6,141 nt of DNA, taken from contig USCO01000131.1 in the NCBI GenBank assembly GCA_900553135.1, positions 1 through 6,141 of the forward strand. The letters are read 5' to 3'. The notes under the pieces are model-generated. The model searched no databases. It saw nothing but the letters and a program-made list of their open reading frames with translations, and had not been told where the DNA came from. Below, one piece after another: positions 1-5,718 of the stretch. Both the position numbers and the translations under genes were made by a program. Source of the DNA: an uncultured Eubacteriales bacterium. Lineage in GTDB: Bacteria > Bacillota > Clostridia > Oscillospirales > Oscillospiraceae. Positions within the stretch are counted from its first letter, which is position 1. The number at the start of each line of letters is the position of its first letter.

Positions 1-61
1 TAAAGATGCGGGCCGGCTTCTGGTTGGGGTTGCAGCCGTATTTCAGTTCCAGTTCGGTCAT
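1..61 (-). CDS. purH: AICAR formyltransferase, stand-alone PurH-type, first 20 codons only
   Basis: An ATG at 59-61 opens a frame reading MTELELKYGCNPNQKPARIF that runs off the window start. The segment KYGCNPNQKPA matches the start of the AICAR transformylase domain of PurH, usually RYGxNPxQK. In bifunctional PurH this motif lies about 200 residues into the protein after the IMP cyclohydrolase domain; here it is right at the N-terminus, so this is the separate transformylase form. It would transfer a formyl group from 10-formyl-tetrahydrofolate to AICAR. The site AAGGAAGG lies six bases before the ATG, a slightly imperfect SD. The 46-base gap after the IMP cyclohydrolase holds no hairpin or promoter that I can see, so the two genes are probably co-transcribed under the ZTP riboswitch. 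Confidence 0.88.
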   Translation of the reverse strand, partial: MTELELKYGCNPNQKPARIF

Positions 62-107
62 GGAAAACCTTCCTTTCTCTCTTCTCTTGGTTGGGTATGG
101 ATCAAAC

Positions 108-815
108 TCAGACGTGCTTGTTGATGATCACGCTGTCCGCGTTGCCGGTGGCAAGGTCGATGTAGCTGACGTAAAGGGATACCTTGTTGTCCCCGTTCAG
201 GCTCTCCCACACCTGCTGAGCCAGGGTCTTGGCGTCGGGAGCGGTGATGGCCACCCGGCGGGGCTCACCTTCAAAGGAGGGCAGGGGGTCCAGGTTCTCC
301 TGGTAGGTGTGGATGAAGCGGCCCTCACCGGCCAGAGGAGCGTCGTACTCGTAGAAGTAGCGGTGGTTGCAGGTGGGGTCGCCGTCGGCGGACTTCAGGA
401 TGGACAGGCAGAAGGCGCCGTCCTTCTCCACCACACCGGAGATGCGGGGGGTGTAGTTGGGGCCGTCAGGCTCGTAGCAGCGGGTGCGCAGGGCCTCGAT
501 GTAGCTCTTGCCCTCCAGCAGGCCGTCCCGGATGGTGTCGGTTTGGTCGCCGTTGGTGACCACGGTCACATCCCCCACCTTGCGCACGGGATGATAGATG
601 ATGAGAGAGGGGTCTACCATCTTGCTCTCGTCAAAGGCCCGGGTGCGGATGCCGTCCTCGGTGGCCTCAAAGACACGGTTGCGGCTGTTCTCGCTGCGGC
701 CCATGATGAAGTAGGCGATGACAGCGCTCTTGTTATCAGCGGAGCGGCCCAGCATGATGCCGCGGCCGGGGTAGGGGTGCTGCTCCAGCAGCTTCTGAAA
801 GTCCAGGATCTCCAT
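108..815 (-). CDS. purO: IMP cyclohydrolase, PurO family (stand-alone)
   Basis: The 235-residue protein is predicted to close FAICAR to IMP, the last step of the pathway. It resembles archaeal-type PurO and not the N-terminal MGS-like domain of bifunctional PurH. Matching segments are YPGRGIMLGRS (15-25), AYFIMGRSENSRNR (34-47), VGDVTVVTNGDQTDTI (80-95) and YTPRISGVV (121-129); archaeal PurO, as I recall it, has YLGR, a VGDTAVVSNG-HTDTI block and NTPRI in the same order. It is somewhat longer than the roughly 200 residues of archaeal PurO. No signal peptide or membrane segment is seen. The ATG is preceded by AAGGAG with seven-base spacing. It is the first gene after the ZTP riboswitch and lies 46 bases before an AICAR formyltransferase gene, which makes the substrate FAICAR. 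Family assignment is strong from motifs plus context; enzymatic activity is inferred. Confidence 0.9.
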   Translation of the reverse strand: MEILDFQKLLEQHPYPGRGIMLGRSADNKSAVIAYFIMGRSENSRNRVFEATEDGIRTRAFDESKMVDPSLIIYHPVRKVGDVTVVTNGDQTDTIRDGLLEGKSYIEALRTRCYEPDGPNYTPRISGVVEKDGAFCLSILKSADGDPTCNHRYFYEYDAPLAGEGRFIHTYQENLDPLPSFEGEPRRVAITAPDAKTLAQQVWESLNGDNKVSLYVSYIDLATGNADSVIINKHV

Positions 816-844
816 AAAAATGCTCCTTTTCGTGAATTGTGGGC

Positions 845-882
845 AAAAAAGGGCGCACCACGCTTTTCTACGAGGTGCGCCC
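845..882 (-). terminator. Intrinsic terminator, the expression platform of the ZTP riboswitch
   Basis: On the minus strand GGGCGCACC (882-874) pairs perfectly with GGTGCGCCC (859-851) across a 14-base loop, and six T residues follow directly (850-845). The first bases of the 5' arm (882-879) are the GGGC of the aptamer's conserved CTGGGC, so aptamer and terminator cannot both form fully. It ends 29 bases before the start codon of the IMP cyclohydrolase. It probably also stops read-through from purN when ZMP/ZTP is low. Confidence 0.88.
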
Positions 883-946
883 AGACGGTCGGCTCTTCAG
901 AGGCGGTACTCCCCGTGGTTCCTTCCACTTCCGTCAGTCATACCGC
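879..946 (-). promoter_or_regulatory. ZTP riboswitch (pfl motif) aptamer sensing ZMP/ZTP
   Basis: The minus strand shows the conserved architecture of this riboswitch class. P1 is GCGGTA (946-941) with TACCGC (908-903). The conserved TGACTGACGG (940-931) lies on the 5' side of the internal loop. P2 is GTGG (928-925) with CCAC (918-915) closing an AAGGAA loop, followed by GGGGAG. A short linker that can fold as CTC/GAG joins to the 3' domain GCCGACCGTCTGGGC (893-879), equivalent to the class signature CCGCCUGGGC. The pseudoknot pairs GACGG (935-931) with CCGTC (888-884). The usual class form is GGCG with CGCC, so both sides have changed together. The aptamer starts at the predicted transcription start and ends inside the 5' arm of a terminator. 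It lies in front of the two genes that consume AICAR. ZTP riboswitches described so far turn expression on when ZMP/ZTP is bound, and the layout fits that. I identified it by eye; a covariance-model search would confirm it. Confidence 0.88.
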
Positions 947-952
947 TTGATT

Positions 953-982
953 ATGGTAACATATCCGGCGCGCCTTTGTCAA
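953..982 (-). promoter_or_regulatory. Sigma-70-type promoter for the IMP cyclohydrolase/AICAR formyltransferase unit
   Basis: On the minus strand a perfect -35 box TTGACA occupies 982-977. After an 18-base spacer comes TACCAT at 958-953, a four-of-six match to the -10 box, with a TG extended -10 element at 961-960. The predicted start of transcription is near 946, which is also the first base of the riboswitch P1 stem. The -35 box lies 17 bases after the purN stop, so the two downstream genes can be transcribed independently of the upstream operon. The boxes are seen directly; use of the promoter is inferred. Confidence 0.72.
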
Positions 983-998
983 TTTGGTGTTCCGGTTT

Positions 999-1625
999 TT
1001 ACAGGATTCTGACCTTGCGGCCCTCCACCTTCAGCCGTCCCTGGCAGAACAGGGACACGGCCTGGGGCAGCAGCTTCCACTCGCACTGCTCCATGATGCG
1101 CCGCTGCAGCGTCTCCGGGGTGTCATCAGGCAGCACCTCCACCGCCTTCTGAGAGACGATGGGACCGCCGTCGCACTCCTCGCTGACGAAGTGGACGGTG
1201 GCGCCGGAGAGCTTCACGCCGTACTCCAGGGCCTTCTCGTGGACATGCAGGCCATAGCAGCCCGGTCCAGCGAAGGAGGGGATGAGGGCGGGGTGGACGT
1301 TGAGGATGGCGTTGGGGTAGGCCTGGACCATCTCGCTGGTGAGGATGACCATGAAGCCCGCCAGCACCACCAGGTCGATGTCCAGAGACTGGAGGCGCTC
1401 CACCAGGGCCTGGGTCATGGCCTGGCTGGAGGAGTAGGCCTTCCGGGCCACCACATAGGTGGGAATGTCCGCCTTCTGGGCCCGCTCCAGAGCGTAGGCC
1501 TCGTGGTTGGAGGCGATGACCGCGGCGATCTCGCCGCCGATGATCTCGCCCCGCTGCTGGGCGTCAATGAGGGCCTGAAGGTTGGTGCCGCCGCCGGAGA
1601 CCAGCACGGCAATTCGCTTCGCCAT
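999..1625 (-). CDS. purN: Phosphoribosylglycinamide formyltransferase (GAR transformylase, folate-dependent)
   Basis: It transfers a formyl group from 10-formyl-tetrahydrofolate to GAR, giving FGAR, the third step of the pathway. The 208-residue protein starts with the nucleotide-binding strand and loop VLVSGGGTNLQALI (about 7-20). The catalytic triad of the family can be placed at N109 and H111 in NVHPALIPSF and D152 in CDGGPIV, corresponding to Asn106, His108 and Asp144 of the E. coli enzyme. The segment IPSFAGPGCYGLHVHE (about 115-130) is a slightly longer version of the loop than in E. coli; I recall such a form from clostridial PurN proteins but cannot verify it. The start with the SD-preceded ATG is preferred over an upstream GTG that would overlap purM. 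It is the last gene of the purC-to-purN run; the following 183 bases are regulatory and not coding. It shares its formyl donor with the AICAR formyltransferase at the window start. Confidence 0.97.
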   Translation of the reverse strand: MAKRIAVLVSGGGTNLQALIDAQQRGEIIGGEIAAVIASNHEAYALERAQKADIPTYVVARKAYSSSQAMTQALVERLQSLDIDLVVLAGFMVILTSEMVQAYPNAILNVHPALIPSFAGPGCYGLHVHEKALEYGVKLSGATVHFVSEECDGGPIVSQKAVEVLPDDTPETLQRRIMEQCEWKLLPQAVSLFCQGRLKVEGRKVRIL

Positions 1626-1632
1626 GGGCCGC

Positions 1633-1639
1633 ACCTCCT
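1633..1639 (-). promoter_or_regulatory. Ribosome binding site of purN overlapping the purM stop
   Basis: AGGAGGT on the minus strand begins on the last base of the purM TGA and ends seven bases before the ATG at 1623-1625. It sets the purN start at MAKRIAVL rather than at the in-frame start 30 bases upstream, which would begin inside purM. The arrangement suggests translational coupling of purM and purN. Confidence 0.85.
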
Positions 1640-2682
1640 CAGACCAGCTCCACACCGGCCTCGCCGGAGACCACCTGGCCGATCTGGTAGGCCTGCTCGC
1701 TGGCGGCCTTCAGGATCTCCAGGGCCTGGGCGGCCTGCTGGGCGGGAAGGGCCAGGATCATGCCGATGCCCATGTTGAAGGTGTTGTACATGTCCCGCTC
1801 GGGGATCTCGCCCTTCTTCTGGATGAGGTCGAAGATGGGCAGGCGGGGGAAGGTGTCCAGCTTGATCTGGGCGGTGAGGCCCTCGGTCATCATGCGGGGC
1901 ACGTTTTCATAGAAGCCGCCGCCGGTGATGTGGCTGATGGCGTGGATGTCCACACCGGCCTTCAGCAGGGCTTTGATGGCCTTGACATAGATGCGGGTGG
2001 GGGTGAGCAGGGTTTCGCCCAGGCTCTTGCCGCCCAGCTCCTCCATGGGGGAGGTGAGGTCGGCGTTCTCCACGTCCAGCACCTTGCGTACCAGGGAGAA
2101 GCCGTTGGAGTGCACGCCGGTGGAGCCCAGGCCGATGAGCACATCGCCCTGGGAGAGCTTCTTGCCGTCAATGATCTTCTCCTCGTCCACGATGCCCACG
2201 GAGAAACCGGCCACGTCGTAGTCCTCGTCGGGCATGAGGCCGGGGTGCTCAGCGGTCTCGCCGCCCACCAGGGCGCACTCAGACTGGCGGCAGCCCTCGG
2301 TGATGCCGGAGACGATCTCGGCGATGCGCACGGGGTCGTTCTTGCCGCAGGCGATGTAGTCCAGGAAGAACAGGGGGGCGGCTCCGCCGCAGATGATATC
2401 GTTGACGCACATGGCCACGCAGTCGATGCCGATGGTGTCATGCTTGTTCAGCAGCTGGGCCACACGCAGCTTGGTGCCCACGCCGTCGGTGCCGGAGACC
2501 AGCACAGGCTTTTTCATTCCGGCCATATCGGGGGCAAACATGCCGCCAAAGCCGCCCAGAGTGCCCATGACGCCGGGGATATAGGTGGACTCCACCATGG
2601 GCTTGATGCGCTCTACCGCCTCGTAGCCGGCGGTGACGTCTACGCCGGCGGCGGCGTAGGAAGCAGAGTGAGAATTTTTCAT
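1639..2682 (-). CDS. purM: Phosphoribosylformylglycinamidine cyclo-ligase (AIR synthase)
   Basis: This enzyme closes the imidazole ring, turning FGAM plus ATP into AIR, the fifth step of the pathway; family members are cytosolic homodimers. The 347-residue length is typical. Recognisable motifs in order are SYAAAGVD at 8-15, GTDGVGTKL at 64-72, a VND segment at 93-95 in the nucleotide-binding region, GGETAEHPG at 140-148, GLGSTGVHSNGFSLVR at 184-199 and HITGGGFYEN at 251-260. The ATG start is supported by AGGAGG eight bases upstream. It begins 18 bases after purF ends and stops 13 bases before purN starts, so co-transcription of purF, purM and purN is very likely. Nothing is truncated or missing. 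PurL, which makes the FGAM substrate, is not in this window and must be encoded elsewhere. Confidence 0.98.
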   Translation of the reverse strand: MKNSHSASYAAAGVDVTAGYEAVERIKPMVESTYIPGVMGTLGGFGGMFAPDMAGMKKPVLVSGTDGVGTKLRVAQLLNKHDTIGIDCVAMCVNDIICGGAAPLFFLDYIACGKNDPVRIAEIVSGITEGCRQSECALVGGETAEHPGLMPDEDYDVAGFSVGIVDEEKIIDGKKLSQGDVLIGLGSTGVHSNGFSLVRKVLDVENADLTSPMEELGGKSLGETLLTPTRIYVKAIKALLKAGVDIHAISHITGGGFYENVPRMMTEGLTAQIKLDTFPRLPIFDLIQKKGEIPERDMYNTFNMGIGMILALPAQQAAQALEILKAASEQAYQIGQVVSGEAGVELV

Positions 2683-2700
2683 GGGAGAAACCTCCTGCAG

Positions 2701-4134
2701 TCAAGATTCATTCGCTTGGGAGAGTTTTTGTTCAAAGCGGAATTTTTCCCGTTCCTGGGGAACGGAGACGGGGTAGTGACCGGTGAAGCACCCGTCACAG
2801 AAGGTGCGCTTGCAGCCGTTGGCCAGCTTGTGGACGCTGTCCACGCTGAGGTAGCCCAGGCTGTCCGCGCCGATGATCTTGGCGATCTCCTCGGGGGTGT
2901 GGTTGCAGGCGATGAGGTGGTCCCGGGAGTCGATGTCGGTGCCGAAGTAGCAGGGGTGCAGGAAGGGGGGCGCCGAGACCCGGACGTGGACCTCGGTGGC
3001 GCCGGCCTCCCGCAGAAGGCGCACGATGCGCTCCGAGGTGGTGCCGCGGACGATGGAGTCGTCGATCATCACCACACGCTTGCCCTTCACCACCGAGGCG
3101 ATGGGGTTGAGCTTGAGCCGCACCTTGTCCTGGCGGGATTTCTGGCCGGGGGCGATGAAGGTGCGGGCGATATATTTGTTTTTGATAAAGCCGATGCCGT
3201 AGGGGATGCCGGACTGGCGGGCGTAGCCGATGGCGGCGTCCAGGCCGCTGTCGGGCACGCCGATGACGATGTCCGCCTGGACGGGATGCTCCAGAGCCAG
3301 GAAGGCTCCGGCCCGCAGACGGGCCTCGTGGACACTGGCGCAGTCCATCACCGAGTCGGGCCGGGCGAAGTAGATAAACTCAAAGACGCACAGGCTGCTC
3401 TTGCACTGGTTGCAGTGGCTGGTGATGCTGCGCAGGCCGTTTTTGTCCACCACCACGATCTCACCGGGCTCCACGTCCCGGACGAACTTGGCCCCGATGG
3501 CGTCCAGGGCGCAGCTCTCCGAGGCAAAGACATAGCCGTCCTCCACGGTGCCGATGCACAGGGGGCGGAAGCCGTTAGGGTCCCGGGCGGCAATGAGCTT
3601 CTGGGCGGACATGATGACCAGGGAGTAGGCCCCCTGGATGAGGTCCATGGTCTCGGCCACGGCCTCCTCAATGGAGGGGGTGTGCAGGCGCTGGCTGGTG
3701 ATGGTGTAGGCGATGACCTCGGTGTCGCTGGTGGTGTGGAAGATGGCGCCGGACAGCTCCAGCTTCTCCCGCAGCTCGGCGGCGTTGGTGAGGTTGCCGT
3801 TGTGTGCCAGGACCATAGAGCCCTTCACATGGTTGATGACCAGGGGCTGGGCGTTTTCCCGGCTTTTCAGTCCGGTGGTTGCGTAGCGCACATGGCCCAC
3901 GGCGATCTGGCCCTGGCCCATGTGTTCCATGACTTGGGGAGTAAAGACCTCGCTGACAAGTCCCACGTCCTTGTGGCTTGTGATGACGCCATCGTCATTG
4001 ATGGCCATACCTGCGCTCTCCTGCCCCCGGTGCTGCAGGGCAAAGAGGGCGCTATAAACGGTGGCGGCGGCGCTGCGCTGAGGATCGGTGCAGTAAAGAC
4101 CAAATACGCCGCATTCTTCATGGATGTGTGACAT
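2701..4134 (-). CDS. purF: Amidophosphoribosyltransferase (glutamine PRPP amidotransferase), Fe-S type
   Basis: This is the committed step of purine synthesis: glutamine plus PRPP gives 5-phosphoribosylamine. From the ATG at 4132-4134 the protein is 477 residues. A short propeptide (MSHIHEE) precedes the catalytic Cys8 in HEECGVFG, as expected for a class II glutaminase matured by cleavage. Other glutaminase residues are present: QHRGQESAG, R83 in HVRYATT, N112-G113 in AHNGN and D137 in TTSDTE. The transferase domain has GVPDSG, RTFI and the PRPP loop MIDDSIVRGTTS with D358-D359. Cysteines at 249 (CVFEF), 395 (HPCYFG), 446 and 449 (CDGC) match the [4Fe-4S] ligands of the Bacillus subtilis enzyme, which is oxygen-labile and fits an anaerobe. 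A TTG six bases upstream keeps the frame open but is a poor start because GAGGT lies only one base before it. The TGA stop is 18 bases from purM. Feedback inhibition by purine nucleotides is a family property and cannot be read from the sequence. Confidence 0.97.
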   Translation of the reverse strand: MSHIHEECGVFGLYCTDPQRSAAATVYSALFALQHRGQESAGMAINDDGVITSHKDVGLVSEVFTPQVMEHMGQGQIAVGHVRYATTGLKSRENAQPLVINHVKGSMVLAHNGNLTNAAELREKLELSGAIFHTTSDTEVIAYTITSQRLHTPSIEEAVAETMDLIQGAYSLVIMSAQKLIAARDPNGFRPLCIGTVEDGYVFASESCALDAIGAKFVRDVEPGEIVVVDKNGLRSITSHCNQCKSSLCVFEFIYFARPDSVMDCASVHEARLRAGAFLALEHPVQADIVIGVPDSGLDAAIGYARQSGIPYGIGFIKNKYIARTFIAPGQKSRQDKVRLKLNPIASVVKGKRVVMIDDSIVRGTTSERIVRLLREAGATEVHVRVSAPPFLHPCYFGTDIDSRDHLIACNHTPEEIAKIIGADSLGYLSVDSVHKLANGCKRTFCDGCFTGHYPVSVPQEREKFRFEQKLSQANES

Positions 4135-4141
4135 GTGCAAG

Positions 4142-4146
4142 ACCTC
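4142..4146 (-). promoter_or_regulatory. Ribosome binding site that decides the purF start
   Basis: GAGGT on the minus strand sits seven bases before the ATG at 4132-4134, a normal spacing. For the alternative TTG at 4138-4140 the spacing would be one base. This supports the ATG and a seven-residue propeptide in front of the catalytic cysteine. Confidence 0.7.
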
Positions 4147-4182
4147 GATTTCTGCAAGATTTCAAAAGGAGAGGAAGGAGAA

Positions 4183-5607
4183 TTACTCCTTGCCGTTCCA
4201 ACAGTAGGTGCACACCTTGCTGCGGTCCAGGCCGATGGCCTCCAGCAGGCCGTCCAGGGACTGGTAACCCAGAGAGGTGAAGCCGAACTTTTCGCAGATG
4301 GTCTTCAGCATGCACTGGCCGCGCTCTGTGGTGCCGTCGGCGTACTCCTCCAGGTGCTGCTGGCCCTCGTCGCCCTCCAGCTCCTGAACGGTGCGCCGGG
4401 CCAGCAGGTCCATATCGGAGTTGCCCCGGGAGAAGTTCAGGTACTTGCAGCTGTACATGATGGGGGGACAGGCGGAGCGCATGTGGACCTCCTCCGCGCC
4501 GGACTCGTAGAGAAATTCCACGGTCTCACGCAGCTGAGTGCCCCGGACGATGGAGTCGTCCACAAAGAGCAGCTTCTTGCCCTCGATGAGCTCGGGGACA
4601 GGGATCTGCTTCATCTTGGCCACCTGGTTGCGCACCTCCTGGTTGGTGGGCATGAAGGAGCGGGGCCAGGTGGGGGTGTACTTCACGAAGGGACGGGCAA
4701 AGGGCTTGCCGCTGCGGTTGGCAAAGCCGATGGCGTGGGGAACGCCGGAGTCGGGCACGCCAGCCACATAGTCCACCTTGGGCAGCTGTCCCCGGGCCAC
4801 CTCGTCACGGGCCATGATCTCACCGTTGCGGTAGCGCATGACCTCCACGTTCATGCCCTCGTAGTTGGAGTTGGGGTAGCCGTAGTAGGTCCACAGGAAG
4901 GCGCAGATCTTCATCTCCTGACCGGCGGGGGAGAGGGTCTCCACCTGGTCGGGGGTGATGCGGACGATCTCCCGGGGGCCCAGCTCGTAGGCGTCATGAT
5001 AGCCCAGCTTATGGTAGGCGAAGGACTCAAAGGAGACGCAGTGGGCGCCCTCCTTCTTGCCCACCAGCACGGGCAGACGGCCCACCCGGTCACGGGCGGC
5101 GATGATCTCGCCCTTGTCGGTGAGGATCAGCAGGGTCAAGGAGCCCTGGATCTCCTCCTGGGCGTGGAGAATGCCGCTGACCAGGTCGTCCTTCTGGTTG
5201 ATGAGGGCGGCGGCCAGCTCGGTGGCGTTGACCTTGCCGGAGCTCATGGCCATGAACTGGTGGCCGTGGTCGGAGAAGTAGCGCTGGATCAGCTCATCCG
5301 CGTTGTTGATGATGCCCACCGTGGTGATGGCGTACAGTCCCAGGTGGGAGCGGACCAGCAAGGGCTGGGGATCGGTGTCGCTGATGCAGCCGATGCCATA
5401 GTTTCCGTGGAAATCGGAGAGATCCTTCTCAAATTTCGTGCGGAAGGGGGTGTTCTCGATAGAATGGATCTGACGCTGGAAGCCGTCCTTCTCGTCATAG
5501 ATGAGCATGCCGCCCCGGCGGGTGCCCAGGTGGGAGTGGTAGTCCACTCCGAAGAAAATGTCCAGCGTCACATCCTGATGTGCGACGGCGCCAAAAAAGC
5601 CTCCCAT
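4183..5607 (-). CDS. PurF-like paralog with a lost glutaminase active site (amidophosphoribosyltransferase-like protein)
   Basis: The 474-residue protein has the two-domain PurF layout: an N-terminal Ntn-hydrolase-like domain (about 1-230) and a C-terminal phosphoribosyltransferase domain (about 235-470). The transferase half looks intact in its main motifs: GVPDSG at 283-288 and the PRPP loop FVDDSIVRGT at 348-357. Four cysteines match the Fe-S ligand pattern of Bacillus-type PurF: C235, C387, C466 and C469. The glutaminase half is degenerate. It begins MGGFFG where PurF has Cys-Gly-x-Phe-Gly, so the catalytic cysteine is glycine. The HVRYAT, HNGN and SDTE motifs are replaced by GIGCIS, TVGI and NATE. 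Compared with the neighbouring PurF there is a roughly 22-residue acidic insertion near 405-437, and the chain ends right after the CxxC. The ATG has GGAGG six bases upstream, and no upstream in-frame extension offers a cysteine. It lies 48 bases before purF. Automatic pipelines would call it amidophosphoribosyltransferase. Possible roles are an ammonia-dependent phosphoribosylamine synthase, a PurF partner or regulator, or a PRPP or Fe-S/redox sensor. The family call is secure, the function is not known. Confidence 0.92.
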   Translation of the reverse strand: MGGFFGAVAHQDVTLDIFFGVDYHSHLGTRRGGMLIYDEKDGFQRQIHSIENTPFRTKFEKDLSDFHGNYGIGCISDTDPQPLLVRSHLGLYAITTVGIINNADELIQRYFSDHGHQFMAMSSGKVNATELAAALINQKDDLVSGILHAQEEIQGSLTLLILTDKGEIIAARDRVGRLPVLVGKKEGAHCVSFESFAYHKLGYHDAYELGPREIVRITPDQVETLSPAGQEMKICAFLWTYYGYPNSNYEGMNVEVMRYRNGEIMARDEVARGQLPKVDYVAGVPDSGVPHAIGFANRSGKPFARPFVKYTPTWPRSFMPTNQEVRNQVAKMKQIPVPELIEGKKLLFVDDSIVRGTQLRETVEFLYESGAEEVHMRSACPPIMYSCKYLNFSRGNSDMDLLARRTVQELEGDEGQQHLEEYADGTTERGQCMLKTICEKFGFTSLGYQSLDGLLEAIGLDRSKVCTYCWNGKE

Positions 5608-5650
5608 TGTGTTCCTCCCTGATTCGGTTCGATGTGCTTTATGGTGGAAA

Positions 5651-5690
5651 GAGAGGATAGGAGGGGAACAGGGCCGCCTCCTATCTTCTC
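5651..5690 (-). repeat. Long inverted repeat (hairpin) in the gap between purC and the PurF paralog
   Basis: Positions 5651-5664 and 5677-5690 form 14-base arms that pair perfectly except for one position, with a 12-base loop. On the minus strand the core is GATAGGAGG with CCTCCTATC, extended by a GAGA/TCTC stem beyond a single A-C mismatch. Downstream on the minus strand comes only TTTCC, so the U-tract is weak. It may act as a leaky terminator that lowers expression of the genes after purC, or as an mRNA processing or stability element. Nothing promoter-like is seen in the rest of the 111-base gap. The pairing is seen directly; the function is inferred. Confidence 0.6.
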
Positions 5691-5718
5691 ATTCATGTCA
5701 GATTGTATGGTGTGGAGC

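Noticed and set aside
62..107. Possible regulatory element between the cyclohydrolase and formyltransferase genes
   Set aside because: No hairpin, promoter boxes or repeats could be supported; only a ribosome binding site is seen.
845..882. Reading the hairpin as a simple end-of-operon terminator for purC-purN
   Set aside because: It lies downstream of a good promoter and overlaps a ZTP aptamer just before the next gene, so an attenuator role fits better, although it may also end read-through transcripts.
614..928. A 104-codon minus-strand open frame running through the leader into the IMP cyclohydrolase gene
   Set aside because: It overlaps the riboswitch and terminator and continues out of frame inside the cyclohydrolase gene, with no plausible domain. 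The RNA structure explains the leader better.
1626..1655. Ten-residue N-terminal extension of PurN
   Set aside because: It would start inside purM and has no ribosome binding site at the right distance; the family begins with the short stretch before VLVSGGGTN.
1582..4131. An 849-codon open frame on the plus strand opposite purN, purM and purF
   Set aside because: It is antisense to three genes with complete family motifs, is rich in Gly, Val, His, Asp and Ala as expected from the complement of GC-rich codons, and shows no recognisable domain. It is a codon-usage shadow.
4135..4140. TTG start of purF six bases upstream of the ATG
   Set aside because: The GAGGT ribosome binding site is one base from the TTG but seven from the ATG, so the ATG is preferred.
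3047..4560. An identical 17-base sequence at 3047-3063 and 4544-4560, looking like a dispersed repeat
   Set aside because: Both copies encode the DDSIVRG PRPP loop in purF and its paralog, so the identity comes from the shared motif and codon bias and not from a mobile or regulatory repeat.
4135..5622. A 495-codon open frame on the plus strand opposite the PurF paralog
   Set aside because: Same low-complexity Gly/Val/His/Leu composition, no motif, fully antisense to a gene with clear PurF architecture. Also true of the plus-strand open frames at 6-950 and 984-1778.
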